This document shows, one piece after another, positions 24,232-33,404 of a stretch of 64,000 nucleotides of DNA. The position numbers were made by a program, and so were the translations under genes. The DNA lies in assembly GCA_949494735.1 (NCBI GenBank), contig CATABD010000001.1, positions 1-64,000 on the forward strand. The letters run 5' to 3'. The notes beneath the pieces were generated by a model. That model had not been told where the DNA came from. It saw only the letters and a list, made by a program, of their open reading frames with translations, and did no database searches. The DNA is from an uncultured Oscillospiraceae bacterium. GTDB taxonomy: Bacteria > Bacillota > Clostridia > Oscillospirales > Oscillospiraceae. The stretch's first letter is position 1, and each line of letters begins with the position of its first letter.

Positions 24232-25527
24232 CTACCCTTCGGTGTCCTCTTCCCCCTCCTCCAAGGGGGGGAGCTGCTGGGGATAAGGGTTGGTGAGCTG
24301 CTCCCACAGGGTGTTCACGTTTTCCATGCAGATAAAGTACACGCTGGTCATCATATTGTCGGGGATGCCCAGCTCCTCCGCCAGGCTGGTAATCTTCTCC
24401 CAGTCGGCGCACTCGTAGCTGAGAACCAGGTCGTACAGCATACCGCAGCGCCCCTCGTGATGGAGCAGGGCGGCCTTGATCTCATCGGCCACCGGCACCT
24501 CCGCCAGGATGTCCTCCAGCGGCGCGTCAATCAGGTAGTTCAACGTAGAGAACATTCCCATCAGATAACCTTCCGACTTGGAAATGGGCATATTCTTAGC
24601 GTAATTCATCAACTCACTACAGAAATTGGCACGCAGGAAGGAGCGCTTCAGGAACTCCTCGGAACCAGTGTCCACCTCATTTTCCGCGTTGCTGGCGCTG
24701 AGCAGGTAGATCCACTGCTTCAGCTGTCCCAGGCCCAGGGTCATGATCGCCTGGCGGATGGTGGTAGCCCGGTGGCGCAGGGCAAAGTAGGCGGAGTTGA
24801 CCATTTTCAGCAGGCCGTAGGACAGGCTGGCGTCGGCGGCGATCATCTGCTCAATCTCCTCCACGTTGGGCTCGTCCCGGGTGACGGCCACCATGAGCTG
24901 GAAGAAATTGCTCTGGATATAGGCGCTGCTGTGGGCCTTGGTGGTGAGCTTGCCCGCCACATAGGAGCCTTCCAGTCCATCCGCCCCCAGGGCCACCGCC
25001 CGCTCATAAGTACGCGCGTCCTCAATATGGGTAACAATACACTTGATATTCATGCTGTGGGCCACCTCCACCGTGTTGCGGATGGTGACCTCGGTTGCGG
25101 TCTTGACGCTGATTTTGATAAAGTGGATGTCGTCCAGCAGGGCAAGGTACCGGGGGGTGAACTGGAAGTCGTTCACCGCGATGCGGTAGCCCTCCCGGAC
25201 ATACTGCTGAACCAGGTGCATGGACAGCGGGTGGATAATCACCGCGTCGTCAATCTGGATGACCAGGTCGCTCTTGTCAAACAACCGCGGGGTTTTCTTC
25301 ATCAGCAGCATGGTGGTGAAGGTCATAAAGTTCAGCGTCCCCTTCAGCACCTTGGGGCTGTTCTGGGTCAGAAAACTGTAAATAGTGTTTGCGGCGGCAA
25401 ATTCCGCGCTGGAAGTGGAATTGTCACTGCTGAAAGCCTGATTCGCACCATGATACAGGATCTCATGTCCGATTGTATTCCCCTCAGCGTCCTTAATGGG
25501 CTGCCGCACGATATATTTGCCGCTCAT
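24232..25527 (-). CDS. Degenerate EAL plus HDOD signalling protein
   Basis: A 431-residue protein of the EAL-HDOD (YuxH/CdgJ-like) type. Residues 1-185 look like an EAL fold in which the signature is altered (GHEILYHG instead of ExLxR) and the metal-binding acidic residues are not evident, so it probably does not cleave c-di-GMP. Residues 195-395 are an HDOD domain (IAADASLSYGLLKMVNSAYFALRHRATTIRQAIMTLGLGQLKQWI). In Vibrio and others such proteins control motility. It is the last gene of the fla/che operon, 15 bases after cheV. GGACAGGAGG precedes the ATG. The last 25 residues are acidic and Pro-rich. Confidence 0.85.
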   Translation of the reverse strand: MSGKYIVRQPIKDAEGNTIGHEILYHGANQAFSSDNSTSSAEFAAANTIYSFLTQNSPKVLKGTLNFMTFTTMLLMKKTPRLFDKSDLVIQIDDAVIIHPLSMHLVQQYVREGYRIAVNDFQFTPRYLALLDDIHFIKISVKTATEVTIRNTVEVAHSMNIKCIVTHIEDARTYERAVALGADGLEGSYVAGKLTTKAHSSAYIQSNFFQLMVAVTRDEPNVEEIEQMIAADASLSYGLLKMVNSAYFALRHRATTIRQAIMTLGLGQLKQWIYLLSASNAENEVDTGSEEFLKRSFLRANFCSELMNYAKNMPISKSEGYLMGMFSTLNYLIDAPLEDILAEVPVADEIKAALLHHEGRCGMLYDLVLSYECADWEKITSLAEELGIPDNMMTSVYFICMENVNTLWEQLTNPYPQQLPPLEEGEEDTEG

Positions 25528-25542
25528 AGCTGCCTCCTGTCC

Positions 25543-26472
25543 TTATCCTCTGGTCTTGCCCTGGCGCGCGAGGAGGTGATCCATCACGTCCACCAAGTGC
25601 CCGATCTCCGGCTTGGTAAGCTGTTCATCCGCCCCCAGGTCTCTGCCCTTCCGGCGCATCTCTTCGCTGATAAGGGAGGAGAAGATGATGAGGGGGATCT
25701 CCTTGAACCGGCTGCTGTCCTTCACCAGCTTGGTCAGCCGGTGGCCATCCATCTGGGGCATCTCAATGTCGGTGATGATCAGGGCCACATCCCGCTCCAG
25801 CGTACCGTCCTGGGGCAGCGCGCTCAGCGACTCCCACAGTTCCAGGCCGTTGGAGAACATATGGAGGTTGACATAATTTGCCTTGCGCAGGGAGTCCTCG
25901 ATCATCTTGCTCAGCAAAATGGAGTCCTCCGCCACCCAGATGGGCTTATCGTTGCGTTCACGGGGACCCAGTTGCTCCACCTCCGACATCTGGATGGAGG
26001 TCTCCGGGGCAATTTCCGCCACGATACGCTCGAAGTCCAGAATGGTGACCAGTTCGCCGTCGCACTGGGCGATGCCGGTGGCCACGCTCTCCGCGCCGCC
26101 GGAGACAGTCTTATCCGGCTTCTGAATATCGGTCCAGGAGATGCGGCTGATACGGTCCACCGTGTGCACCCGGAACGCAATAAACATCTTGTTGAAATTG
26201 GTGACGATGAAAATATCTTTCGGATTCTTTTCCCGTTCATCCCCCAGGTATTTGGGCAGGTCCACCACCGTGAGCACCGCGTCACGGGGCTTAAAAATCC
26301 CCTCCACCGCGGGGTGGGCGTGGGGCATGGGCTTCACTGGAGCGGAAATCATGATTTCCCGCACCTTGGCCACGTTAATGCCATACAGATTGCCGCCAAT
26401 GGTGAACTTCATGATCTCGATCTCGTTGGTGCCGGACTCCAGCAGAATCTCGTGCTTGCTTTCTTCCCTCAT
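25543..26472 (-). CDS. cheV: Chemotaxis coupling/response-regulator protein CheV
   Basis: A 309-residue fusion of a CheW domain (about 14-160; YGINVAKVREIM, AVEGIFKPRDAVLTVVDL) and a receiver domain (about 176-300) with the acidic pair E182/D183, phospho-acceptor D235 (IITDIEMPQMDG), S265 and K287 (TKPE). CheV couples receptors to CheA and, when phosphorylated, helps adaptation. In Bacillus CheV forms one of three adaptation systems together with CheR/CheB and CheC/CheD/CheY-P, all of which are present in this window. The gene is near the 3' end of the flagellar operon, 30 bases after cheD. Confidence 0.96.
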   Translation of the reverse strand: MREESKHEILLESGTNEIEIMKFTIGGNLYGINVAKVREIMISAPVKPMPHAHPAVEGIFKPRDAVLTVVDLPKYLGDEREKNPKDIFIVTNFNKMFIAFRVHTVDRISRISWTDIQKPDKTVSGGAESVATGIAQCDGELVTILDFERIVAEIAPETSIQMSEVEQLGPRERNDKPIWVAEDSILLSKMIEDSLRKANYVNLHMFSNGLELWESLSALPQDGTLERDVALIITDIEMPQMDGHRLTKLVKDSSRFKEIPLIIFSSLISEEMRRKGRDLGADEQLTKPEIGHLVDVMDHLLARQGKTRG

Positions 26473-26502
26473 TCCAATGCACTCCCTTTCATCATACGCG
26501 TA

Positions 26503-26982
26503 TCAGATAATCAGCTCCGCACGGCCATAGCTGCGCACACAGCCCAGCCCGCTGTTCACGTCAAAGAGCAGGGTCCGGGCCACCGAGCCGCCCACATCCT
26601 CCTTGAGCAGGCGGATGCCCTCTTTTTTCAAATTCATGTGAACGCTTTCAATATTTCTCTGCCCAATATTGCCCAGGGATGAACTGCCCACCTCGAACAT
26701 CTTGGCCCCGCCGGCTATTTTGGCGGTGATCCTGGCCCGGCGGGCCCCCATGGCCTCCATCTGCTTCAAGGTCTCTCTGATTCCCGTATCCGCGTACTTC
26801 ATTGGGTTTTTGCGCCCTGCTTCCATGTTTACCGGCAGCATAATGTGCACCAGAGCTCCCAGCTTGATGGCCGGGTCGTGCAGGCAGATGCCGATGCAGG
26901 ACCCCAGCGCGTAGGTAACCAACATGCCCTCCCCTTTGGCCACCTTCATGTCCGCGATTCCGATTACCAGCTTGTCACTCAT
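26503..26982 (-). CDS. cheD: Receptor glutamine deamidase CheD
   Basis: A 159-residue CheD with the catalytic set T23, C29 and H46 (YALGSCIGICLHD ... GALVHIMLP) and the conserved ITAKIAGGAKMF. It deamidates receptor glutamines and binds CheC, whose CheY-P phosphatase activity it stimulates. The start overlaps the 3' end of cheC by 8 bases, which fits a CheC-CheD complex. Confidence 0.96.
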   Translation of the reverse strand: MSDKLVIGIADMKVAKGEGMLVTYALGSCIGICLHDPAIKLGALVHIMLPVNMEAGRKNPMKYADTGIRETLKQMEAMGARRARITAKIAGGAKMFEVGSSSLGNIGQRNIESVHMNLKKEGIRLLKEDVGGSVARTLLFDVNSGLGCVRSYGRAELII

Positions 26983-27601
26983 CGCTTACGCCCAGCTTCC
27001 TCAATAGAGCATTTAGAGACCGAAGGTCCGGAGACATCAGCAGGCGGCAGGGAACCTCCTGATTGTCAAATACGAAATTTCCGCCGATGGTCATAATGTA
27101 GTCGGACTGTCCGCCATATTCCGCCATGGGCACGGCCAGGATCGCCCCCTGCATATCCACGGTGAAGGCGGGGACCGTAAGGGTCACATCCATCCCGGCC
27201 AGGCCGCTCAGCGCGTTGATGAAGGTAGAGATCATGATATTGCCCACCTCAATGAGGCAGGAGTTCTCCATATCCGCCAGTTGGCCGTAGTCGTCGATGC
27301 GCTGGTGAAGAACGCTTTCCAGCACCATGTTCACAAAGTCCAGCTGCTGGCAGGAGAGCATGATGCCGTTGATCTGCCCGCCCATCTTTACCAGCACCCC
27401 GGCGGTAATCTCCTCCGGGCCACCGATCCACTCAATGGCCTCGTTGTAGCCCATGATGCGCACCTCAGGCAGTGTAATGCGCACTTCCCGCCCCAACATC
27501 TGGGACAGGGCGGTGGCGGCGTTGCCGGTGCCCATGCTGCCGATTTCCCGCAGAGTATCCAGCTCCAGGGAACTCAGCTCGTCGTAATTCTTAATTGCCA
27601 T
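26975..27601 (-). CDS. cheC: CheY-P phosphatase CheC
   Basis: A 208-residue CheC with two pseudo-symmetric halves. Family active sites have the pattern ExxN. The second site is intact (E118, N121 in LIEVGNIMISTFINAL). In the first, E19 is kept but the Asn position is Ser22 (REIGSMGTGNAATAL), so this half may be inactive or altered. It dephosphorylates CheY-P and is activated by CheD. The ATG at 27601 has AGGAGGG just upstream; an in-frame ATG six codons earlier overlaps that site. It follows flgG by 14 bases. Confidence 0.95.
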   Translation of the reverse strand: MAIKNYDELSSLELDTLREIGSMGTGNAATALSQMLGREVRITLPEVRIMGYNEAIEWIGGPEEITAGVLVKMGGQINGIMLSCQQLDFVNMVLESVLHQRIDDYGQLADMENSCLIEVGNIMISTFINALSGLAGMDVTLTVPAFTVDMQGAILAVPMAEYGGQSDYIMTIGGNFVFDNQEVPCRLLMSPDLRSLNALLRKLGVSDE

Positions 27602-27615
27602 TGCCGTCCCTCCTA

Positions 27616-28371
27616 TCAAGCCCGCAGGTTATTGATTGTGGTCTCGATCTCATCCGAGGTCTGTACCATTTTCAGCGCCATGCCATAGGCCCGCTGGGAT
27701 TCAATCACCTTTGAAAGCTCCTCGGCCAGATCCGCGTTGGACCGCTCCAGATAGCCCTGGACGGCCTTGCCGGTGCCCAGCCACAAATCCCCGTTCTTAT
27801 CCACAGGCAAATAGCCGGTGTCCAGCACCTGCTCCATGCCGTTGTAGTTGCTGTAGTCGAAAATGCCGATGGGAAGCTCCTCCGTCGGGTCGTCCACCTC
27901 AATGAGGCCGCCCTGCCGGCTGAGCACGAAACGCCCCGTCCCGTCACCCAGGCAGTAGACCGACTCCATGATTGGCTCGCCTTCCTCGTCCACCTCGCCG
28001 CTTTCACGTACCAGCTCGGACAGGTAGAAGGCCCCGTTGCGGGTGAATGTGACCTGCCCGGTGGCCAAATCCACTACGCCGAAGAACCCGGCCCCGTCGA
28101 TGTAGTAATCCAGGGTGCGCCCGGTGTCCGCCGGCCCGCCCTGGGAAAAGTCCGTGGAAGTCATGAGCAGGTTGGCTCCCACGCCCATGGGCAGCTGCGT
28201 ATCCGCGCCGTCAAGCGCGCCCCGGTGGTCCTGGTAGATCAGGGCGGAGAAGTGGGCCCGGTTGGCCTTGAAGCCGTTGGTGTTCACGTTGGAGATGTTA
28301 TCCCCATGGACATTCAGGCGCTGGAGCTGCTGCTGGGCGCCTACCGCGCCGATATAGAAAGATTGATTCAT
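27616..28371 (-). CDS. flgG: Distal rod / hook-basal-body protein FlgG (FlhP-like)
   Basis: A 251-residue axial protein of the FlgG/FlgF/FlgE family. N-terminal signature LNVHGDNISNVNTNGFKANRAHFSAL (about 19-44), middle IDGAGFFGVVDLATGQVTFTRNGAF, and C-terminal coiled-coil NADLAEELSKVIESQRAYGMALKMVQTSDEIETTINNLRA. It is paired with a second rod-type gene just upstream, as flhO-flhP in Bacillus. Which of the two is the true distal rod (FlgG) is assigned from order and the C-terminal motif. Confidence 0.85.
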   Translation of the reverse strand: MNQSFYIGAVGAQQQLQRLNVHGDNISNVNTNGFKANRAHFSALIYQDHRGALDGADTQLPMGVGANLLMTSTDFSQGGPADTGRTLDYYIDGAGFFGVVDLATGQVTFTRNGAFYLSELVRESGEVDEEGEPIMESVYCLGDGTGRFVLSRQGGLIEVDDPTEELPIGIFDYSNYNGMEQVLDTGYLPVDKNGDLWLGTGKAVQGYLERSNADLAEELSKVIESQRAYGMALKMVQTSDEIETTINNLRA

Positions 28372-28389
28372 CTGCTTATGTCACCTCTC

Positions 28390-29136
28390 TCACATGCGGC
28401 CGATGTCGCTGGAAACGTGGCTCATCAGCTCATCGTACATTTTGGTCACCTGGGCCGCGCTCTGGAGGGAGCGCTGGCATGTGAGCATTTCGGTCATCTG
28501 GCGGATCATGTCCACGTTGGAGCGCTCCAGGTACTTCCAATAGATGGTGGGGGCGGCGGCAGCCTGGGCCCCTTCGCCGGTAAACATACCCCGCCCGTCA
28601 TACTCCACCTGCTCCATGTCCGGGAATGTGTATACCCCCAGCTGGCCCAGGAAAGCCCCCCCCTCAGTGGATATAACCCCCTGTTCATCCACCGATAGCT
28701 TATCGGTGTTCAGCTGGATGGTCTGCCCCCGGGGGTCCAGCACCCGGCCCACGCCTGGGAAGCACAGGTATCCCTCGTCGTCCAGGGAGAAATTGCCCGC
28801 CCGGGTGTAGGCCACGCCGTCCTCCGTCTGGACGGCAAAGAACCCCTCCCCCATAATGGCAAAGTCCAGGGGGATGCCGGTGGGCTCCGGGATGCCCTGG
28901 TCAAAGAGGACCTTGATCTCGCTGTTGGCCCTGATATAGCTCTGCCTGCCGATGTCGGTGTAAATCTTCTCCTTGTTCCCCACCCGGGCATACATCACGT
29001 CGTCGAAGGTGGTGGCGGCATAGCGGCTTTCTTTAAAGCCCGCAGTGGAGATATTCACCATGTTGTTGCCCACCACGTTGAGGTGCTGCTGCTGGGTGAC
29101 CATGCCGGAGGTCAGGTTGTAGAAACCTTTAAACAT
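28390..29136 (-). CDS. flgF: Rod protein FlgF (FlhO-like)
   Basis: A 248-residue axial protein: LNVVGNNMVNISTAGFKESR (about 19-38), MGEGFFAVQTEDGVAYTRAGNFSLDDEGYLCFPG, and a C-terminal helix RSNVDMIRQMTEMLTCQRSLQSAAQVTKMYDELMSHV. The family exports through the flagellar apparatus without a signal peptide. It lies 6 bases after the sigma-28 gene and 18 before flgG. The assignment between FlgF and FlgG is by order; both are certain members of the family. Confidence 0.85.
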   Translation of the reverse strand: MFKGFYNLTSGMVTQQQHLNVVGNNMVNISTAGFKESRYAATTFDDVMYARVGNKEKIYTDIGRQSYIRANSEIKVLFDQGIPEPTGIPLDFAIMGEGFFAVQTEDGVAYTRAGNFSLDDEGYLCFPGVGRVLDPRGQTIQLNTDKLSVDEQGVISTEGGAFLGQLGVYTFPDMEQVEYDGRGMFTGEGAQAAAAPTIYWKYLERSNVDMIRQMTEMLTCQRSLQSAAQVTKMYDELMSHVSSDIGRM

Positions 29137-29142
29137 CTTACA

Positions 29143-29985
29143 TCATGCCTTCTTCCGCTTTTTAGAGGATTTGGGGGAGGCCCCGCTGTTCATGTAAGCG
29201 CCCATGTGGTCCCGCAGCTTTTGGATAGCCCGGGAGTGGATCTGGGAGATGCGGGGTTCGCTCACCCCCATCACCTGGGCGATTTCCTTCATGTGGAGGT
29301 TCTTTTCATAGTAGAGGGACAGCACAATCTGCTCGTTTTCCTGGAGGGCGGAGATACCCTGGGCCAGAGTCTGCTGAAGCTCCTGCTCCTCCAGCACAGT
29401 CTCGGGCTGGACGGTGGGGTCCTCGCTGGAAACCTCAAACCGATGCCCCTCCAGGTCTCTCGCGTCCATCAGCGCGTCCAGAGACAGGGTGTTGCTCAGC
29501 GCCACCCGGGCGGCCTCCTTCTGGTATTTGTCGGTAGGGATACCCAGATGGCCGGCCACCTCCTGGTCGGTGGGGAACCGCCCCAGTTCGTTGGCCAGGT
29601 GGGAGACGGCGGAATCAATCTCCTTGGCCCGCTGCCGGATGTTCCGGGGCAGCCAGTCCTGCTTCCGGGCCAGGTCGATGACCATGCCCCGGATGCGCTT
29701 GGCCACATAGGTTTCAAACTTGATGCCCTTGTCCGGGTCGAACTTGTCGATGGAGGTGAGCAGGGTGAGGATACCCTCGCTGACGATGTCGTCCACCTGG
29801 GCGAAGCTGCTGTACACGCCCCGTATTTGGAGGGCCGCGCTTTTGATAAGCCCCTCGTACCGCAGAACCAAAGGCCATTTCAGCTCCTCGTCCCCGGTCT
29901 GCTTGTAGAGGCTGAGCAAATCCGGGGTTGCCATGGCCTCAATCTCCGCTTCGGTGTACCTTCGCTGAAGGGTGGAGGCGCTCAT
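29143..29985 (-). CDS. fliA: Flagellar sigma factor 28 (FliA/SigD)
   Basis: A 280-residue sigma-70-family protein. Region 2 spans about 32-115 (SAALQIRGVYSSFAQVDDIVSEGILTLLTSIDKFDPDKGIKFETYVAKRIRG in part), region 3 about 120-170 (SAVSHLANELGRFPTDQEVAGHLG), region 4 about 205-265 with QQTLAQGISALQENEQIVLSLYYEKNLHMKEIAQVMGVSEPRISQIHSRA. It directs the two sigma-28 promoters found here (flgM and fliD) and presumably flagellin elsewhere, and is held by FlgM. The start overlaps the flhA stop (ATGA). Because it lies about 21 kb into the operon, its level depends on read-through of the whole transcript, as for sigD in Bacillus. Confidence 0.95.
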   Translation of the reverse strand: MSASTLQRRYTEAEIEAMATPDLLSLYKQTGDEELKWPLVLRYEGLIKSAALQIRGVYSSFAQVDDIVSEGILTLLTSIDKFDPDKGIKFETYVAKRIRGMVIDLARKQDWLPRNIRQRAKEIDSAVSHLANELGRFPTDQEVAGHLGIPTDKYQKEAARVALSNTLSLDALMDARDLEGHRFEVSSEDPTVQPETVLEEQELQQTLAQGISALQENEQIVLSLYYEKNLHMKEIAQVMGVSEPRISQIHSRAIQKLRDHMGAYMNSGASPKSSKKRKKA

Positions 29986-32087
29986 GTGCCCACCGCCCTT
30001 CGCTCCGCCCGCGCGGGCGCCTCGGCGGTGATATTGCCCAGGGCCTGGATCTGCACGCTGTTGGTAATCTCATTGAAGGACAGCACATACACGTTGGGAT
30101 AGAACTGGGTAATCATCTTGCTGAAATAGCCCCGGATCACCTGGCTGACCAGGATAACCGGCGTCTGGGCCAGATCGCCGAACTTTTTCAGGTGCTCGGC
30201 CAGCTGGGAAATGATGGTCTGCATCAAATCGGGGCCCATAGCCAGGTATACGCCCTGCTCGTTGCGGGTGAGGGAGGAGATGATCCTCTTTTCCACCTCG
30301 GCGTCCAGGGTGATGACCCGCAGCTGCCCGTCCTCGCAGAACCGCCTCGTGATGGTCCGGGCCAGGGCACCGCGCACCTGCTCGGTGACCATATCCATAT
30401 CCCTGCCCTGCCCCACCGCCTCGGCGGCGGTCTCCAGGATGGTGCCCAGATCTTTGATGGGCACCCCCTCCTGGAGCAAGTTGCGCAGCAGCTTCTCCAG
30501 CTTGGCGTAGGACAGGATATTGGGCACGACCTCCTCCACCAGCTCGGGGGAGGTCTGCTTCAAATTGTCCACCAGCCGGATGGTTTCGGCGCGGTTGAGC
30601 AGCTCGTAGGCGTGCTTTTTCACCGTCTCGGCCAGGTGGGTGAGCATGACGGACAGGGGATCGATGACATTGTAGCCGTAGATCTCCGCCATCTCCTTGT
30701 TTTCCGGCAGAATCCACCGGGAGGGAATACCGTAAGCGGGCTCGATGGTCTCGATGCCGTCGATTTCCCCCAGGGGGTTGGGGGGCTCCAGGGCCAGGTA
30801 GTAATCCACCAGGATCTCCCCCTCAGCCACCACCTCGCCCTTGATGCGGATGGAGTACTGGTTGGTGCCAAGGGTGGAGCCGTCATGCAGCCGGATGGAG
30901 GGGATGACGAAGCCCATGTCCTGGGCGTACTGCCGCCGGAAGATGACGATGCGGCTGATGAGCTTGCCGCCGTGGCTCTCGTCCACCAGGGGGATGAGGC
31001 TGTAGCCAAACTCCATCTCCACCGGCTCCACCGACAGCAGGGAATAGACGTTGTTGATATCCTTGTAATAGTCGCTCTCGCTGGGCGCGGCCAGCTCGGG
31101 GACTTCCGCGGGGGCCTGGGCGGCGGCTGCCGCCGCCTGCTGCTGGGATGTCATCCTGCGGGTGAGGAACACGCCGCCCCCCACCAGCGCCACGCCGCCC
31201 CCCATCAGGGGGATGGTGGGCGTGCCGGGGATGACGGACATGAACAGCAGGATGACGCCCGTGGTGGTGAACGCCCTGGGCTGGGCGGTGAACTGGCCCA
31301 CCACGTCGGTGTTCAGGCTGCCGTCGGACACGGAGCGGGTGACGATCATGCCCGTGGCGGTGGAGATCATCAGGGACGGGATCTGGGACACCAGGCCGTC
31401 GCCGATGGTGAGGATGCAGATGGAGCTGAGGGCCTCCATGGGCTCCATCCCCCGGCTTATCATGCCGATGAGCAATCCGCCCACCAGGTTGATGAGGGTG
31501 ATGATGATGGACATGGTGGAGTCGCCCTTGACGATCTTGGTGGCGCCGTCCATGGCGCCGTAAAAGTCCGCTTCCTTCTGGATTTTCTCCCGGCGTACCC
31601 GGGCCTGCTGCTCGTCAATAAGGCCGGAGGATAAATCCGCGTCGATGGCCATCTGCTTGCCGGGCATGGCGTCCAGGGTGAAGCGGGCGGCCACCTCGGA
31701 CACGCGCTCCGCGCCCTTGGTGATGACGATAAGCTGGACCAGCACAATGATGAAGAAGATAACAAAGCCCACCACGACGCTGCCGCCGGTGACCAGCTGG
31801 CCGAAATTCTTGATGACCACGCCGGGGTCGCCGGTGGTGAGGATCATACGGGTACTGGACACGTTCATACCCAGCCGGAACAGGGTGGTGATGAGCAGCA
31901 GGGAGGGGAAGATGGAAAATTCCAGCGCCTCCGAAATATTCATCGTAATCATCAGGATCATGACAGACAGCCCGATGTTGATGATGAGCAGGATGTCCAA
32001 AATCTGCGGGGGCAGCGGGATAAACAGGAACATGACCACAACCACCACAAACAGCGCTATAACATTGTCTAAAATCCGTTTGAGCAT
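29982..32087 (-). CDS. flhA: Flagellar export gate protein FlhA
   Basis: A 701-residue membrane protein. Seven to eight transmembrane helices lie in the first 310 residues, with the FHIPEP-type signature ARFTLDAMPGKQMAIDADLSSGLI near 135-158; the cytoplasmic domain follows (about 340-690). FlhA forms the nonameric export gate and docks chaperone-substrate complexes. In Bacillus flhF and flhG follow flhA; here the sigma-28 gene follows directly with a 4-base overlap, so both are missing at this place. GAGGAGGTG lies upstream of the ATG. A 141-base gap separates it from flhB. Confidence 0.97.
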   Translation of the reverse strand: MLKRILDNVIALFVVVVVMFLFIPLPPQILDILLIINIGLSVMILMITMNISEALEFSIFPSLLLITTLFRLGMNVSSTRMILTTGDPGVVIKNFGQLVTGGSVVVGFVIFFIIVLVQLIVITKGAERVSEVAARFTLDAMPGKQMAIDADLSSGLIDEQQARVRREKIQKEADFYGAMDGATKIVKGDSTMSIIITLINLVGGLLIGMISRGMEPMEALSSICILTIGDGLVSQIPSLMISTATGMIVTRSVSDGSLNTDVVGQFTAQPRAFTTTGVILLFMSVIPGTPTIPLMGGGVALVGGGVFLTRRMTSQQQAAAAAAQAPAEVPELAAPSESDYYKDINNVYSLLSVEPVEMEFGYSLIPLVDESHGGKLISRIVIFRRQYAQDMGFVIPSIRLHDGSTLGTNQYSIRIKGEVVAEGEILVDYYLALEPPNPLGEIDGIETIEPAYGIPSRWILPENKEMAEIYGYNVIDPLSVMLTHLAETVKKHAYELLNRAETIRLVDNLKQTSPELVEEVVPNILSYAKLEKLLRNLLQEGVPIKDLGTILETAAEAVGQGRDMDMVTEQVRGALARTITRRFCEDGQLRVITLDAEVEKRIISSLTRNEQGVYLAMGPDLMQTIISQLAEHLKKFGDLAQTPVILVSQVIRGYFSKMITQFYPNVYVLSFNEITNSVQIQALGNITAEAPARAERRAVGT

Positions 32088-32228
32088 GGCAGGTCATTCA
32101 CCTCCTCGTCGCCGCATCGTCGGGACAGCCTTCCCATCATTCGCTTCCGCTGTCCCTTCTCTCCCCCCAAAAGCTGAGGACCGCTTTTGCGGGGGCCCCG
32201 TGATTATGCCCGGGGCCTTGAACATTCC

Positions 32229-33299
32229 CTATTTCACAATCTGTTTTTTATCGTTCAGTTTGAAGATATACACCAGCACCTCCGCCACCGCGCCGTACAG
32301 CTCCGGCGGGATCATCTGGTTCAGCTCCGCCTGCGCGTAGAGCGCCCGGGCCAGGGGGACGTTTTCGATGACGGCCACCTTGTTCTCCTCGGCAATCTGA
32401 ACAATGCGCAGGGCGATGTTATCCTGGCCCTTGGCCAGCACAATGGGGGCGTCGTCCTGGTCCGGCTTGTAGCGCAGGGCCACGGCGAAGTGGGTGGGGT
32501 TACGGATGACCACATCCGACCCGGGCACCTGCTGCATCATGCGCTGCTGGGCCCGGCGGCGCTGGATCTCCTTGATCTTCCCCTTCACCTGGGGATCGCC
32601 TTCCATCTGCTTATACTCTTCCTTGACCTCCTGCTTGGTCATCATCATATTTTTCTCGTAATCCCACCACTGGTAAAAGAAGTCCATGGCGGCCACCGCC
32701 ACAAAGGCGATGCAGATACGAACCACCATCCCCCCCGCCATCTCCACCAAATGGGCCGCGGCGGCGGTCAAATCGGTGTACAGGTAGTTGGAACTCTCCA
32801 GGAACATGTCCCGGATGCTCAGGAAGATGATGACCATCAGGATGGCGATCTTGATGAGGTTTTTCAAAGTCTCTACGAGGCTTTTCAGGGAGAACAGCCG
32901 CTTGAAACCCTGGAGCGGGCTGAGCCGGCTGAATTTCGGCTTCATGGACTCGGCGCTCACCAGAAACCGGGTCTGGGCAAAGGTGGCCGCCACGGCGCAC
33001 AAGATGGCCGCCAAGGCCACGATTCCCACCGTTTTCACCACCAGCACAATCCCCTGGACGGCCAGCTCGCCGCATACGCCGCCCACATCCCGGGATTCCT
33101 CCCCCGCAGTGGCCAGGCACAATGTCATAAACCCGCCCAGCTGCTGGGCAAACGTGCCGGTGAGCAGCCACAGCGTGGCGAAGGTGCCCAGCAGTCCGGC
33201 CACCGCCACCGCGTCCTGGCTTTTAAAGACGTTACCCTTTTTTCGTTCGTCCCGCCGCTTTTTTGGTGTCGCTTTTTCTGTTTTATTTCCCTCGGGCAA
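32229..33299 (-). CDS. flhB: Flagellar export switch protein FlhB
   Basis: A 356-residue protein: basic N-terminus (TEKATPKKRRDERKKGNV), four transmembrane helices between about 30 and 212, then the cytoplasmic switch domain with the self-cleavage site NPTH (267-270). It switches export specificity from rod/hook to filament proteins together with FliK. The start codon is TTG, preceded by AGGGGGGAC. It is followed by a 141-base gap with a small GC hairpin (GGCCCCG ... CGGGGCC, about 32193-32216) before flhA. Confidence 0.96.
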   Translation of the reverse strand: MPEGNKTEKATPKKRRDERKKGNVFKSQDAVAVAGLLGTFATLWLLTGTFAQQLGGFMTLCLATAGEESRDVGGVCGELAVQGIVLVVKTVGIVALAAILCAVAATFAQTRFLVSAESMKPKFSRLSPLQGFKRLFSLKSLVETLKNLIKIAILMVIIFLSIRDMFLESSNYLYTDLTAAAAHLVEMAGGMVVRICIAFVAVAAMDFFYQWWDYEKNMMMTKQEVKEEYKQMEGDPQVKGKIKEIQRRRAQQRMMQQVPGSDVVIRNPTHFAVALRYKPDQDDAPIVLAKGQDNIALRIVQIAEENKVAVIENVPLARALYAQAELNQMIPPELYGAVAEVLVYIFKLNDKKQIVK

Positions 33300-33404
33300 C
33301 GTCTGTCCCCCCTTTTGTCCCGCGTAGTCCGCTCCTCAGAAGGGTGGAGGAGGGACGCTGTCGCAACGTTCTGTTGTTTTCTGGAAGGAAATTACTTGAA
33401 GAAA

